Origin: Nocardia cyriacigeorgica
GTDB lineage: Bacteria > Actinomycetota > Actinomycetes > Mycobacteriales > Mycobacteriaceae
Reading direction: 5' to 3'
DNA: 64,000 bases
Assembly: GCF_029868385.1 (NCBI RefSeq)
Contig: NZ_JARWNX010000062.1
Coordinates: 62,001-126,000 of the forward strand
The position numbers were made by a program, and so were the translations under genes. Below the pieces are notes generated by a model. The model ran no database searches. It was not told the DNA's origin and saw only the letters and a program-made list of their open reading frames with translations. Below, piece after piece: positions 44,144-52,910 of this stretch. Within the stretch, counting starts at the first letter, position 1; each line of letters begins with the position of its first letter.

Positions 44144-44839
44144 CTATCGGGTCTCGGCCGACTTCCGCAGTTCGGCCAGACGCAGTTCCAGCCCGTCGAG
44201 GAGGCGGTCGAGCGCATATCGGCCGTACTCGCGCCGGACTCTGTCGCGTCGGTCCGCGTCGGCGGTCGCGAAATCGGAGACCATGCGCCGCATCTGGTCG
44301 GCGCCGACGCCGACATCGGGATGGGTGTCGAGCAGATGCCGCAGCCCGGCGAGGCCGCCGCCCTCGCCGTCGAGTTCACGCTGATCGTCGAGGGCGATCA
44401 GGCCGAGGCAGGTGTTGAACGCGATCGAATAGGCGGTGGCCGATTCCTCGCCCCAGCCCGCGTCGAGCATGCGGGCCACGCCCGCGTCGAGCACCGGAAG
44501 CAACTGTTCGGTGCGCGGACCGTTGCGCAACAGCCACGCGGCGACCCCCGGATACCGCGCGAGGTGGTCGATCATCGCGGTCAGCACCCGGTGCAGCAGT
44601 GCCCGCCAATCGGTGTCGTCGAGCGGCAACGCCATCTCGGCGTAGATCTTGTCGACGACGGCGGCGCAGACGCGCTCACGATCACCGATGTGGTGGTAGA
44701 TCACCGATAACGAGGTGTCGAGGCGGGCGGCGAGGTCCCGCATGCTCCAGCCGTCGAGTCCGCGTTCGGCGGTCAACGCCACGGCGGCGTCGGTGATCGC
44801 CGCGGGCGTCAGCCCGGTGCGGTAGGCGCGCCGCGACAC
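44144..44839 (-). CDS. TetR-family regulator of the ABC exporter
   Basis: A 231-aa TetR protein. The helix-turn-helix reads TDAAVALTAERGLDGWSMRDLA and TSLSVIYHHIGDRERV, and a TetR_C-like ligand domain follows. It is co-directional with and 135 bp upstream of the exporter; the operator at 44017 lies between. The N-terminal MSRRAYRTGLTPAAI start matches the family. Confidence 0.82.
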   Translation of the reverse strand: MSRRAYRTGLTPAAITDAAVALTAERGLDGWSMRDLAARLDTSLSVIYHHIGDRERVCAAVVDKIYAEMALPLDDTDWRALLHRVLTAMIDHLARYPGVAAWLLRNGPRTEQLLPVLDAGVARMLDAGWGEESATAYSIAFNTCLGLIALDDQRELDGEGGGLAGLRHLLDTHPDVGVGADQMRRMVSDFATADADRRDRVRREYGRYALDRLLDGLELRLAELRKSAETR

Positions 44840-44845
44840 GGCGCG

Positions 44846-45259
44846 CTAGCCGCGGTTCTTGGCCGGACGGTTGGTGGCTTCGCGGCGTTCGGCTTCTTTC
44901 GCCTTGATGCGGGCGTTGTCGGCCTGGACGGCGGCGTAGTTGTCGCGTTCGCGGATCAACCATTCCGGCGGATCGGCGAGCAGGGCGGCGATCTCGTCGG
45001 CGGTGAGGGCGTCGGAGACCTCGGCGCGGGCCAGGCCGCTGTGGGAGACGCCGAGTTTGCGCGCGGTGATATCGCGCGGGAAGGGGCCGGTGCGGCGCAG
45101 TTCGGTCAACCACTCGGGCGGGTCGGTGCGCAACTGTTCGAGTTCGGCGCGCGAGATCGGCGTGGTGCGGAAATCCTCGGGTGCCGCCGGAAGGTAGATG
45201 CCGAGTTTGTTCGCCGCGGTCAACGGCTTCATGGTCTGCGGTTTCTTGTCCGGGCTCAC
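44846..45259 (-). CDS. DUF5997 family protein
   Basis: A 137-aa soluble protein with two copies of a motif, DPPEWLTELRRTGPFPRD and DPPEWLIRERDNY, around LTAANKLGIYLPAAP and KLGVSHSGLARAEV. This is a conserved actinobacterial family of unknown function usually next to a LysR gene, as here. GTG 45259 with AGGA 6 nt upstream is preferred over GTG 45265. A KAKEAERRE-rich basic tail ends it. Confidence 0.75.
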   Translation of the reverse strand: MSPDKKPQTMKPLTAANKLGIYLPAAPEDFRTTPISRAELEQLRTDPPEWLTELRRTGPFPRDITARKLGVSHSGLARAEVSDALTADEIAALLADPPEWLIRERDNYAAVQADNARIKAKEAERREATNRPAKNRG

Positions 45260-45311
45260 CGACACATCCTACTGGGCGCGGCCGCACGCGGGTGGCGGCG
45301 GGCCGGGCGCA

Positions 45312-45317
45312 TACGCT
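45312..45317 (+). promoter_or_regulatory. TACGCT box, leaderless promoter of the LysR gene
   Basis: TACGCT, 7 nt, then ATG 45325; no ribosome-binding site. Confidence 0.5.
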
Positions 45318-45324
45318 GATACGA

Positions 45325-46287
45325 ATGAGCCGCTTCGCTTCGATCGATATCGTGCGTCTGCGCTGGTTCGTCGCGGTCGCGCAGGAATTGCATTTCGCGC
45401 GGGCGGCGAAAGCGCTGCACATCTCCCGCCAGAAGCTCAGCCACACCGTCATCGAGTTGGAGAACGAACTCGGGACCAAGCTGTTCGTTCCCGGCGCGCA
45501 GCCGACGCAGCTGACCGAGGACGGGGCTGCGCTCCTGCGTGAAGCCACCGATCTCATCGCCCGCGCCGATGCGGAGCAGGCCGCGCCGGACTCGCCGGAC
45601 ACCGCCGGGCTGCGGGTGGGTTTCGTCCCGGGAGTCACGGTGTCGAAATGGCAGCGGATCTGGGCGGAGCGGTTTCCCGATGTGCCGTTGACACTCACCG
45701 CCCTCGCGCAGGCCGATCAGCTGACGGCCCTGCGGGAAGGTCACGTCGATATGTGTTTCGTTCGGCGTCCGATCGACGACGCCGGCCTGAACGCGATCCC
45801 GCTCTACCGGGAACTGCCGGTGGTCGTCGTGCCGAAGGAGCATCCGATCTCGGTGTTCACCGAGGTCACCACCGCCGATCTGGCCGAGGAAATCCGGCAG
45901 GACACCAGCGACCTCGATCGGGCCGCTGGCAGTATCGAATTGGTGGCGGCCGGTGTGGGTGTGGCCATCGTGCCGCATTCGATCGCCCGGCTGCACGCCC
46001 GCCGCGATGTGGTGTATCGGACCGTGACCGATGCCCCGGAGACCGAGATCGCGCTGGCCTGGCCGTCGGACCGGACCACCGAACTGGTCGAGGAGTTCAT
46101 CGGGGTGGTGCGCGGCCGTTCCGAACGCAGTTCCCGATCACCGTCCACCGAGCGGGCCGAGCCGAAGAAGGCCGCGCGTGGCGGCACCAAGACCTCGAGC
46201 GCGGCCAAGAAACCGGCGGGCGGGAAAGCGCGAGCGACCGGCGCAAAAGCGGGCGCCAAGAAACCGGCGCGACGACGCGGACGATAG
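45325..46287 (+). CDS. LysR-family regulator with a basic histone-like tail
   Basis: A 320-aa LysR protein. N-terminal winged helix (DIVRLRWFVAVAQELHFARAA, HISRQKLSHTVIELENELG) and a substrate-binding domain (~95-265: GLRVGFVPGVTVSKW, VPLTLTALAQADQL, MCFVRRPIDD). After ~265 comes a tail rich in Lys/Ala/Arg/Gly (KKAARGGTKTSSAAKKPAGG...PARRRGR), like the tails of mycobacterial histone-like proteins and unusual for LysR. It may add non-specific DNA binding. Divergent from DUF5997. Confidence 0.82.
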   Translation: MSRFASIDIVRLRWFVAVAQELHFARAAKALHISRQKLSHTVIELENELGTKLFVPGAQPTQLTEDGAALLREATDLIARADAEQAAPDSPDTAGLRVGFVPGVTVSKWQRIWAERFPDVPLTLTALAQADQLTALREGHVDMCFVRRPIDDAGLNAIPLYRELPVVVVPKEHPISVFTEVTTADLAEEIRQDTSDLDRAAGSIELVAAGVGVAIVPHSIARLHARRDVVYRTVTDAPETEIALAWPSDRTTELVEEFIGVVRGRSERSSRSPSTERAEPKKAARGGTKTSSAAKKPAGGKARATGAKAGAKKPARRRGR

Positions 46288-46401
46288 CCGCGGCGGCGCC
46301 GACCGGTCGCCCTCGAGTAACTCGACGGTCCGGGCGTCGGCGAGGTCGCGGCGCGCCCGGAACGACGCGTGGGCTGAGAAGCTGCGCTCCCGAGGTCATG
46401 G

Positions 46402-46440
46402 GCTTCGGTATGCCGCGCCCCCGCTACGGCATACCGAAGC
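46402..46440. terminator. Bidirectional terminator between LysR and SSADH genes
   Basis: GCTTCGGTATGCCG pairs perfectly with CGGCATACCGAAGC (14 bp) around an 11-nt loop, between convergent stops. Confidence 0.8.
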
Positions 46441-46446
46441 GACGGT

Positions 46447-48000
46447 TCAACGACCGGGCAGGAACCGCAGGTTGCGGGCGATGGTCATCAGGAATCGCTG
46501 CCATTTGTCCTGCGAGAGCATCGGCGGCGGGTCCAGGTTCAGGAATCGGGTGACGACGATGGTCTGCGGTTCGGTGAACTTCAGCAGGCCGTCGGCGCCG
46601 TGCCTGCGGCCGACGCCGGAGATTCCCATACCGCCCATCGGGGCGCCCGTGGAACCCCAGGCCGGTGCGTAGCCTTCGTCGACGCAGACCGTGCCCGCCC
46701 GCAGCCGCTGGGCGATCTTCTCGCCTTCGGCGGGGCTTTGCGCCCACACACTGGCATTGAGGCCGTATTCGGTGTCGTTGGCCAGGCGCACCGCCTCGTC
46801 GACGGAATCGACGGGGTAGATCGAGACCAGCGGACCGAAGGTCTCGTTGCGCCCGCATTCCATCTCGTCGGTGACCTTCGACAGGATGGTCGGCTCGAAG
46901 AACAGCGGGCCGAGGTCGGGGCGGGCCTTACCGCCGGTGCGCACTTCGGCGCCCTTGGAGATCGCATCGGCCACATGCTTGGACACCGTCTCCAGCTGTG
47001 ATTCGGAGATCAGCGAACCCATATCGGTGGAGAAGTCGTAGGCGACACCGAGTTTCGCCGCTTCGGTCGCCGCCACGAACTTGGCGGTGAACTCCTCGGC
47101 GATGGAGCGTTCGACGTAGATGCGTTCGATCGAGATACACAGCTGACCGGCATTGGAGAAACAGGCGCGCACCGCGGCCTTGGCGACCTTGTCCAGGTCG
47201 GCCCCGCGGGTGACGATCATCGGGTTCTTACCGCCCAGCTCCGCGGAGAACCCGATCAGCCGCTTACCGCACTGCTGGGCCAGCGTCTGGCCGGTGGCCG
47301 AGGAGCCGGTGAACATCAGGTAGTCGCAGGAATCGACGATCGCGGTGCCCACGACGGTGCCCGGCCCGGTGACCACGGCGAGCAGATCTCGGGGCAGACC
47401 CGCACGGTAGAGCAGTTCGGCGCCGGCCAGCGAGGAGAACGGGGTCTGGCTGTCGGGTTTGACCACCACGGCATTGCCCGCCAACAGCGCGGGAATCGAA
47501 TCGCCGATCGACAGCACCAGCGGGTAGTTCCACGGCGCGACCACCCCGACGACGCCCTTGGGCTGGGTCCGCACCTGTGCCCGGTTCAGCACCGGGAACG
47601 CACCGGCGACCTTGTGCGGTTCGAGCAGTCCCGGCGCAACCCGCGAGAAGTAGCGGGCGGCCAGCATCAGGCCCATGACCTCTTCCTGGGCGGCCCAGCG
47701 CGCTTTGCCGGTCTCGGCCTGGATGACGTCCATGAGGTATTCGCGCTCGGCGACGATGAGCGCACGGTAACGCTCGAACACCGCGGCGCGTTCGGCGGCG
47801 GGTCGGGCCGCCCAATGCGCTTGTGCGGCCCTGGCTCTGGTGAACGCGTCGGCGACGTCCTCGGCCGTGCCCACCGGCACCGTGCCGAGGGGCCGTCCGG
47901 TGAAGACTTCGGTGATGGTTCTGGTGGGGCGTGCCTCGGCGCCGTCGATCGCCGCGAGGGCGCTCAGTCGGGCGAAGACGTCGGCTTCCGGCGCGGGCAT
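46447..48000 (-). CDS. gabD2: Succinate-semialdehyde dehydrogenase (NADP+-type)
   Basis: A 517-aa aldehyde dehydrogenase. GVVGVVAPWNYPL, FTGSSATGQTLAQQ (NAD(P) loop), catalytic Glu in GFSAELGGKNPMIV, nucleophile Cys in SNAGQLCISIERIYV, and ETFGPLVSIYPV. Overall text matches mycobacterial GabD2-like enzymes that oxidise succinate semialdehyde in the GABA / alternative TCA route; another aldehyde cannot be excluded. The second of two ATGs (48000) sits 6 nt after GAGGAGG. Confidence 0.83.
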   Translation of the reverse strand: MPAPEADVFARLSALAAIDGAEARPTRTITEVFTGRPLGTVPVGTAEDVADAFTRARAAQAHWAARPAAERAAVFERYRALIVAEREYLMDVIQAETGKARWAAQEEVMGLMLAARYFSRVAPGLLEPHKVAGAFPVLNRAQVRTQPKGVVGVVAPWNYPLVLSIGDSIPALLAGNAVVVKPDSQTPFSSLAGAELLYRAGLPRDLLAVVTGPGTVVGTAIVDSCDYLMFTGSSATGQTLAQQCGKRLIGFSAELGGKNPMIVTRGADLDKVAKAAVRACFSNAGQLCISIERIYVERSIAEEFTAKFVAATEAAKLGVAYDFSTDMGSLISESQLETVSKHVADAISKGAEVRTGGKARPDLGPLFFEPTILSKVTDEMECGRNETFGPLVSIYPVDSVDEAVRLANDTEYGLNASVWAQSPAEGEKIAQRLRAGTVCVDEGYAPAWGSTGAPMGGMGISGVGRRHGADGLLKFTEPQTIVVTRFLNLDPPPMLSQDKWQRFLMTIARNLRFLPGR

Positions 48001-48137
48001 CATTGCCTCCTCGATGTGGGTTACTCGTCGGTACACACAATCTACCCACTCGACCGGCGCGACGGTGCCGGGTGTCACATTCGCGCAGCATCCGATAGCG
48101 GACGCCCTCTATTTCCCCGGACACGCCCATGTCAAAC

Positions 48138-48160
48138 CCGGTCCCGTTCAACGGGACCGG
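48138..48160. promoter_or_regulatory. Palindrome in the promoter region of the conservon
   Basis: CCGGTCCCGT and ACGGGACCGG form perfect 10-bp arms around TCA in the gap between the divergent SSADH and sensor kinase genes, 39 bp before the kinase start. Candidate operator. Confidence 0.5.
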
Positions 48161-48186
48161 AATCCCGATTCGGTCACCATGTCGTT

Positions 48187-48192
48187 TACGTT
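48187..48192 (+). promoter_or_regulatory. TACGTT box, leaderless promoter of the conservon
   Basis: TACGTT, 6 nt, then ATG 48199; no ribosome-binding site. Confidence 0.45.
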
Positions 48193-48198
48193 GTCTCG

Positions 48199-50589
48199 AT
48201 GTTCAGAGCGAGGCTCGGTATCCGAACCCGGATACTGGCGATCGCGCTCATTCCGAGCCTGACTCTGCTGGTGGTCGGCGTGGGCGCAGCGGGGTACCTG
48301 GTCGACCGGGGCAATCACGGTAAACAGTGGGCCGAGGCCATGCAGGCCGCCATCGACCCGACCAGGCAGCTACTGGACGCGATCCAGCAGGAACGACGGC
48401 TCACCCTCGTCCATCTGGCCGGTGATCCGGCCGCCGCCGCGGAACTGGCCGCCGCCCGGCCGCGCGTGGACGCCGCTTTCCAGGCTCTCGTCGACGCCTC
48501 GAATCCGCTGCGCGAACTGGATTCCGAGACCATCGGCGACAATGTCGGCGATTTCGTGACCCTCGGCCAGCAGCTCCAGATGGTGCGCAACGGCGCCGAC
48601 GCCCGCGCCCTGCCCACCCCGGACGCCTACACCTTCTACACCCGGGTGCTCGATGTCATCACCATCGGCACGCAGCTGGCCCAGCGGTCGGCGCCGGATC
48701 CGGCGGTGGTCGTGCAGCTGGCGCTGTCGACCCGGCTGATCCACGGTATCGAGGCGGTTTCGCGCAGCAATGCGCTCGCCGAGGCGGCACTGGTGAACGG
48801 CAGCGGCGTCGTCGCGCTGCCGGAGGAGTTCACCGCGCAGGTCGGTTCCCATCACACGATGCTGCCCCAGCTGGCGGCCGAACTCGAGCCCGTCTACCGC
48901 GACAAACTACAAGCCCTGCTGGAAAGTCCGGCCTGGCAGCGGCTCTCGGCGATGGAGCATGCGCTGATGCAGCGCACCTTCGATCCGCCCGAGCCGACCG
49001 GAAGCTCCGAGGACACCACTAGCAGCGACTCCGGCCGCACGACCAGCACCGACTCCACCACCGACGACGAACCCGCTCCCCTGCCCGTGACCATCGAGCA
49101 GTGGCAGGCCGCCGCAGCCGAGGTCGACCACGCGCTGCTCGATATCTGGGACCTGCACAACCGCCACGCCCAACAGCTCGCGCGGGATTCGGCCACCGAA
49201 TCCGCCGCGGCCTCACTCGGCCTCGGTATCGCGGTCCTGCTGATGAGTGCGGGCGCGTTCGCGGTGTCGCTGGTGCTGGCGAACCGGTTCATCCGCAGGC
49301 TGAAGCGGATGCGTGATCAGACGCTCGCGCTGGCCGACGAACGGCTGCCCGATATGCTGCGCCGTCTGCGCGAGGGCGAGCACGTCGACCTGGAACAGGA
49401 AGCGCCGCGACTGGACTTCGGCCGCGACGAGGTCGGCGCGGTGGCGACGGCCTTCGAGCACGCGCACGCCGCGGCGGTCGCCGCCGCCGTCACCGAAGCC
49501 CGCACCAGGGAGGGTGTGCGCGCGGTCTTTCTCAATATCGCCCATCGCAGCCAGATCGTGGTGCACCGCCAGCTCGAGATCCTCGACGCCGCCGAACAGC
49601 GCGAAGAGGATCCGGCCATGCTCGAGATCCTGTTCCGGCTCGATCATCTGGCCACCCGAGAACGCCGTAACGCCGAGAACCTGATCATCCTCGGCGGTGG
49701 CGAACCCGGCCGCCGCTGGCGCAATCCGGTGCCGCTGATCGACCTGGTGCGCAGCGCGATCGGTGAAACCCTCGACTACACCCGAGTACGCCTGGGCACC
49801 CTGCCGCAGTCGCGGATCATCGGCAACGGCGTCGCCGACCTGGTGCATCTGCTGGCCGAACTCGTCGACAACGCCACCTCTTTCTCCCCGCCGCAGTCGC
49901 GGGTGGAGGTCACCGGCAATATCGTCGGCAAGGGCCTGGTCGTGGAGATCAACGACCAGGGCATGGGAATGGACGCCGCGGAACTGGCGCGGGTCAACGA
50001 ACTTCTCGCCGATCCACCCGATTTCGGTGTGGCCTCGCTGTCGGCCGATTCGCGCCTCGGGCTGTTCGTGGTCGGTCAGCTGGCCGCCCGCCACGAGATC
50101 TCGGTGCGGTTGAGCGAATCCGATTACGGCGGTGTGCGCGCGATCGTGCTGGTGCCGTCGAAGCTGCTGCTGCCCGGCGACGCGGGACCGTCGGCGACCG
50201 ACTCGGTGCTGCCCGACCAGGCGCGACGCCGCCCGGCGCTGCCCGCGTCGAGTGAACCGGCCGCGCGCGCCGTGGAATCCGCGGCCGCGCCGACGGCGAC
50301 CCTGGTGGCCGATCCGCCACCGGCGCCGCGGCCCGCCGAACCGGTCGAGCGCACCGCTGACGGCCGACCGGTCCTCCCGCGACGCAACCGGCAGACCAGT
50401 CTCGCACCGGAGCTGGCGCAGCCGGCCACCCCGCAGCCGGCACCGCAGCGACCTCGGACCGCCGAACAGGCCCGAGACCTGATGTCGGCCATCGAGAACG
50501 GCACCCGGCAGGGCCGTAAACCACTGCCTGCCGACGATTCCGCCATGCCGCCGTCGGCGAGCACGACCCCGAAGGAACAGGAAGGCTAA
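48199..50589 (+). CDS. Conservon sensor histidine kinase-like protein (CvnA type)
   Basis: A 796-aa membrane protein. A first transmembrane helix (ILAIALIPSLTLLVVGVGAAGYLV), an outside nitrate-sensor-like helical domain (~40-320) interrupted by a Ser/Thr/Asp-rich stretch (SSEDTTSSDSGRTTSTDST), a second helix (LGLGIAVLLMSAGAFAVSLVL), HAMP, then an ATPase domain with ELVDNATSFSPP, INDQGMGMD and GLFVVGQLA. The usual H-box is not evident (NIAHRSQIVVHRQ occupies the spot). A Pro/Ala-rich tail follows. First of four co-transcribed conservon genes that form a membrane GTPase signalling complex. Confidence 0.85.
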   Translation: MFRARLGIRTRILAIALIPSLTLLVVGVGAAGYLVDRGNHGKQWAEAMQAAIDPTRQLLDAIQQERRLTLVHLAGDPAAAAELAAARPRVDAAFQALVDASNPLRELDSETIGDNVGDFVTLGQQLQMVRNGADARALPTPDAYTFYTRVLDVITIGTQLAQRSAPDPAVVVQLALSTRLIHGIEAVSRSNALAEAALVNGSGVVALPEEFTAQVGSHHTMLPQLAAELEPVYRDKLQALLESPAWQRLSAMEHALMQRTFDPPEPTGSSEDTTSSDSGRTTSTDSTTDDEPAPLPVTIEQWQAAAAEVDHALLDIWDLHNRHAQQLARDSATESAAASLGLGIAVLLMSAGAFAVSLVLANRFIRRLKRMRDQTLALADERLPDMLRRLREGEHVDLEQEAPRLDFGRDEVGAVATAFEHAHAAAVAAAVTEARTREGVRAVFLNIAHRSQIVVHRQLEILDAAEQREEDPAMLEILFRLDHLATRERRNAENLIILGGGEPGRRWRNPVPLIDLVRSAIGETLDYTRVRLGTLPQSRIIGNGVADLVHLLAELVDNATSFSPPQSRVEVTGNIVGKGLVVEINDQGMGMDAAELARVNELLADPPDFGVASLSADSRLGLFVVGQLAARHEISVRLSESDYGGVRAIVLVPSKLLLPGDAGPSATDSVLPDQARRRPALPASSEPAARAVESAAAPTATLVADPPPAPRPAEPVERTADGRPVLPRRNRQTSLAPELAQPATPQPAPQRPRTAEQARDLMSAIENGTRQGRKPLPADDSAMPPSASTTPKEQEG

Positions 50590-51009
50590 GTGTCCACTTC
50601 CCCCGCAAGTGATCTCAACTGGTTACTCGACGATCTGGTCGAACGGCTCGCCGGTGTCCGGTACGCGGTCGTGCTGTCCACCGACGGTCTGCTACTCGGT
50701 CATTCCCGTGGAATCGTCCGCGAGGACGGTGAACATTTCGCCGCCATGTCCTCCACCCTCTACGGTCTGGCCCGCAGTGCGGGCAGCCGGTTCGACGGCG
50801 GCGGTGTCCGCCAGGCCGTGATCGAACTGGACCGGGCCGTGCTGTTCGTGACTTCGGCGGGCGATAACGCCTGCCTGGCCCTCCAGGCTTCGGAGACAGC
50901 GAATCTGGGCATGGTGGCCTATGAGATGAACCTGACCGTGCAGCGGGTGGGCAACTACCTGTCGACCACCGCGCGCAACGGCGCCGCCGAGGTCGAACCG
51001 CAGCGGTGA
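50590..51009 (+). CDS. Roadblock/LC7-domain protein (CvnB type)
   Basis: A 139-aa single-domain protein: LNWLLDDLVERLAGVRYAVVLSTDGLLLG, EDGEHFAAMSSTLYGLARS, and NACLALQASETANLGMVAYEM are standard for the roadblock fold, which regulates small GTPases. The GTG start directly follows the kinase TAA. Confidence 0.9.
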   Translation: MSTSPASDLNWLLDDLVERLAGVRYAVVLSTDGLLLGHSRGIVREDGEHFAAMSSTLYGLARSAGSRFDGGGVRQAVIELDRAVLFVTSAGDNACLALQASETANLGMVAYEMNLTVQRVGNYLSTTARNGAAEVEPQR

Positions 51010-51016
51010 GTTCGTG

Positions 51017-51391
51017 ATGACGCGTATGGGTGAGCCATGGTTCGACGAAGCGGCCGGTCCGCTGGTGCGGCCGTACGCGGTGACGCGTGGGCGCACCATG
51101 GGCGCCGCACACGATCTGGACATGTTGACCGCGGTCGTCGCGGCGCGTCCCGCACCGACCATGCGGCGTGTCGAACCCGAATACGCGCAGATCGTGGCGG
51201 AATGTGCGCATCCACGGTCGGTGGCGGAGGTGGCGGCCAGCTTGAAACTGCCACTGGCAGTGACCAAGATTCTCGTCGGAGATCTGATCGGTGACGGGCA
51301 CCTGATCTTCCGGGCTCCGGTGCAACCGGAGGCCGGGCCCGGCGACCTCAACGTATTGCGAGCGGTACTGGATGGAATCCGAAAAATTTGA
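51017..51391 (+). CDS. DUF742 protein (CvnC type)
   Basis: A 124-aa protein with VRPYAVTRGRT near the start, a winged-helix-like middle (EYAQIVAECAHPRSVAEVAASLKLP), and the terminal VLRAVLDGIRKI of the DUF742 family. A GTG at 51014 directly before the ATG is an alternative. It overlaps the GTPase gene by 20 nt, ensuring coupled translation. Confidence 0.88.
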   Translation: MTRMGEPWFDEAAGPLVRPYAVTRGRTMGAAHDLDMLTAVVAARPAPTMRRVEPEYAQIVAECAHPRSVAEVAASLKLPLAVTKILVGDLIGDGHLIFRAPVQPEAGPGDLNVLRAVLDGIRKI

Positions 51392-51986
51392 CCCTGCCCG
51401 GCTCGACCCGAACGGGGTGCCACATCTAGCGGCCTCGGTGAAGGTGCTCATCGCGGGCGGATTCGGTGTCGGCAAAACGACATTGGTCTCCGCACTGAGC
51501 GAGATCGCGCCGCTACGCACCGAGGAGATGATCACCGAGGTCAGCGCCGGCGTCGACGATCTGTCCGGTGTCGAGTCCAAGACCACCACCACGGTGGCGC
51601 TGGACTTCGGCCGGATCACCATCGACAGCGATCTGGTGCTCTACCTGTTCGGGACGCCGGGACAGGACCGATTCTGGTTCCTGTGGGACGAACTCGCCCG
51701 CGGCGCTCTCGGCGCGGTGGTGCTGGCCGATACCCGACGGCTCGGCAACTCCTTCGCCGCCATCGACTATTTCGAACGCCGCAAACTGCCGTTCCTGGTG
51801 GGGGTGAACTGTTTCGACGGCGCACCGCGCTACACCACCGACGAGGTCCGCGACGCCCTCGATCTGGACCCACAGACCCCGGTGATGCTCTGCGACGCCC
51901 GCGACCGGGTGTCGTCGAAGAACGTGCTACTCAGCCTCATCGAGCATCTGATCGACCGGGCCACAAGGGCGCACGTCACGACGTGA
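51372..51986 (+). CDS. Conservon small GTPase (CvnD type)
   Basis: A 204-aa GTP-binding protein. P-loop GGFGVGKTTLV, Thr-rich switch (SKTTTTVALDFGR), DxxG-type FGTPGQDRFWF, and VGVNCFDGAP in the place of NKxD. Such proteins act with roadblock and DUF742 partners at the membrane. Last gene of the operon. Confidence 0.9.
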   Translation: MESEKFDPARLDPNGVPHLAASVKVLIAGGFGVGKTTLVSALSEIAPLRTEEMITEVSAGVDDLSGVESKTTTTVALDFGRITIDSDLVLYLFGTPGQDRFWFLWDELARGALGAVVLADTRRLGNSFAAIDYFERRKLPFLVGVNCFDGAPRYTTDEVRDALDLDPQTPVMLCDARDRVSSKNVLLSLIEHLIDRATRAHVTT

Positions 51987-52192
51987 ACAGCCTCGTGCAC
52001 CGCCTCCGATCCCGCAATGATCGGGCGGTGCACGGTCGGGCGCTGCACTCCGCGGCCGAGGCACTGGCCGGATGCGCGCATGGTTGCCGACCGGTGCTAC
52101 TTCAGATATTCCCACCGTATAGAATTTTACGGTTTGATGACGCAACCTGCGGATTCGTACACTGACGCGCCAAAACTGTCACGAAGAATGGA

Positions 52193-52516
52193 ATGCGAAT
52201 GCGCAAGACAAGTCGGGTCGTTACGAGTATCGCCATTGCTGCCGCATCGGCCGGGTTGATGGTGGCCACGGCGCCCGCCGCCTCCGCTGAGCGCGGCGAA
52301 AGTGGTTGTTTCGGCTATTCCTACGAGCCCGGCACGATGACAACGACCGTCTACTACAGCAACCGTTGCAGCAAGACGCGAACGCTCTACATCCAGCGCG
52401 TCGGCAACGACGGTTGGTGTGACTCCACTATTGAGATCCGTGTTCCCGGCAAGAGCAAGGGCAACGAGGTCGTCCGTTGCGGCGAAGTCAACAGGGTTGT
52501 CGGCCAAGATAAGTAG
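52193..52516 (+). CDS. Small secreted protein with four cysteines
   Basis: A 107-aa protein with an N-terminal signal peptide (RVVTSIAIAAASAGLMVATAPAASA). The mature ~76 residues contain Cys in SGCFGY, NRCSKT, GWCDST and VRCGEV, so two disulfides are likely. A small extracellular domain of unknown function. ATG 52199 is also possible. No homologue recognised. Confidence 0.65.
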   Translation: MRMRKTSRVVTSIAIAAASAGLMVATAPAASAERGESGCFGYSYEPGTMTTTVYYSNRCSKTRTLYIQRVGNDGWCDSTIEIRVPGKSKGNEVVRCGEVNRVVGQDK

Positions 52517-52575
52517 CGCTGCCCACGGCGGCGGGGAACGTACGCCACAAGGTGTTCGAGCCCGTTCGACCACAT

Positions 52576-52615
52576 GGTGAGAGTCGGCCACCCACATGGT
52601 CGGCCGACTCTCACC
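52576..52615. terminator. Hairpin after the secreted protein gene
   Basis: GGTGAGAGTCGGCC pairs perfectly with GGCCGACTCTCACC (14 bp) around a 12-nt loop, 60 bp after the stop. Confidence 0.65.
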
Positions 52616-52696
52616 CACGCCCCAGAGATCGGGGCTGCCGCGTCCCCGCACGGACAGCGATACTGGGCGGCACCCCTCGATCCGAATTGAGCCACT

Positions 52697-52897
52697 ATGA
52701 TTGTCAAACGAGCTTGTGCCGCTGTCCTGGTATCCACCGCGCTCGCCACCGGCGCCGGATTCGCAGCACCCGCCGCTTCCGCCGCACCTACAGGTTCCGC
52801 CGAATCCGGTTCGGCCACTTATGCGCGCGACTTCGTGCAGCTCATCGTCTGCTTGTTCCGCGGCGAACTGGTGGGCTCGAAGGCTCCGCTCTGCTGA
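52697..52897 (+). CDS. Very small secreted protein
   Basis: A 66-aa product with a signal peptide (CAAVLVSTALATGAGFAAPAASAAP) and a ~37-aa mature part ending FVQLIVCLFRGELVGSKAPLC, which is hydrophobic with two Cys. It could be a membrane-active or structural peptide. Unknown family. It follows the terminator of the preceding secreted protein gene. Confidence 0.55.
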   Translation: MIVKRACAAVLVSTALATGAGFAAPAASAAPTGSAESGSATYARDFVQLIVCLFRGELVGSKAPLC

Positions 52898-52910
52898 GCC
52901 GCCGCGGCGA

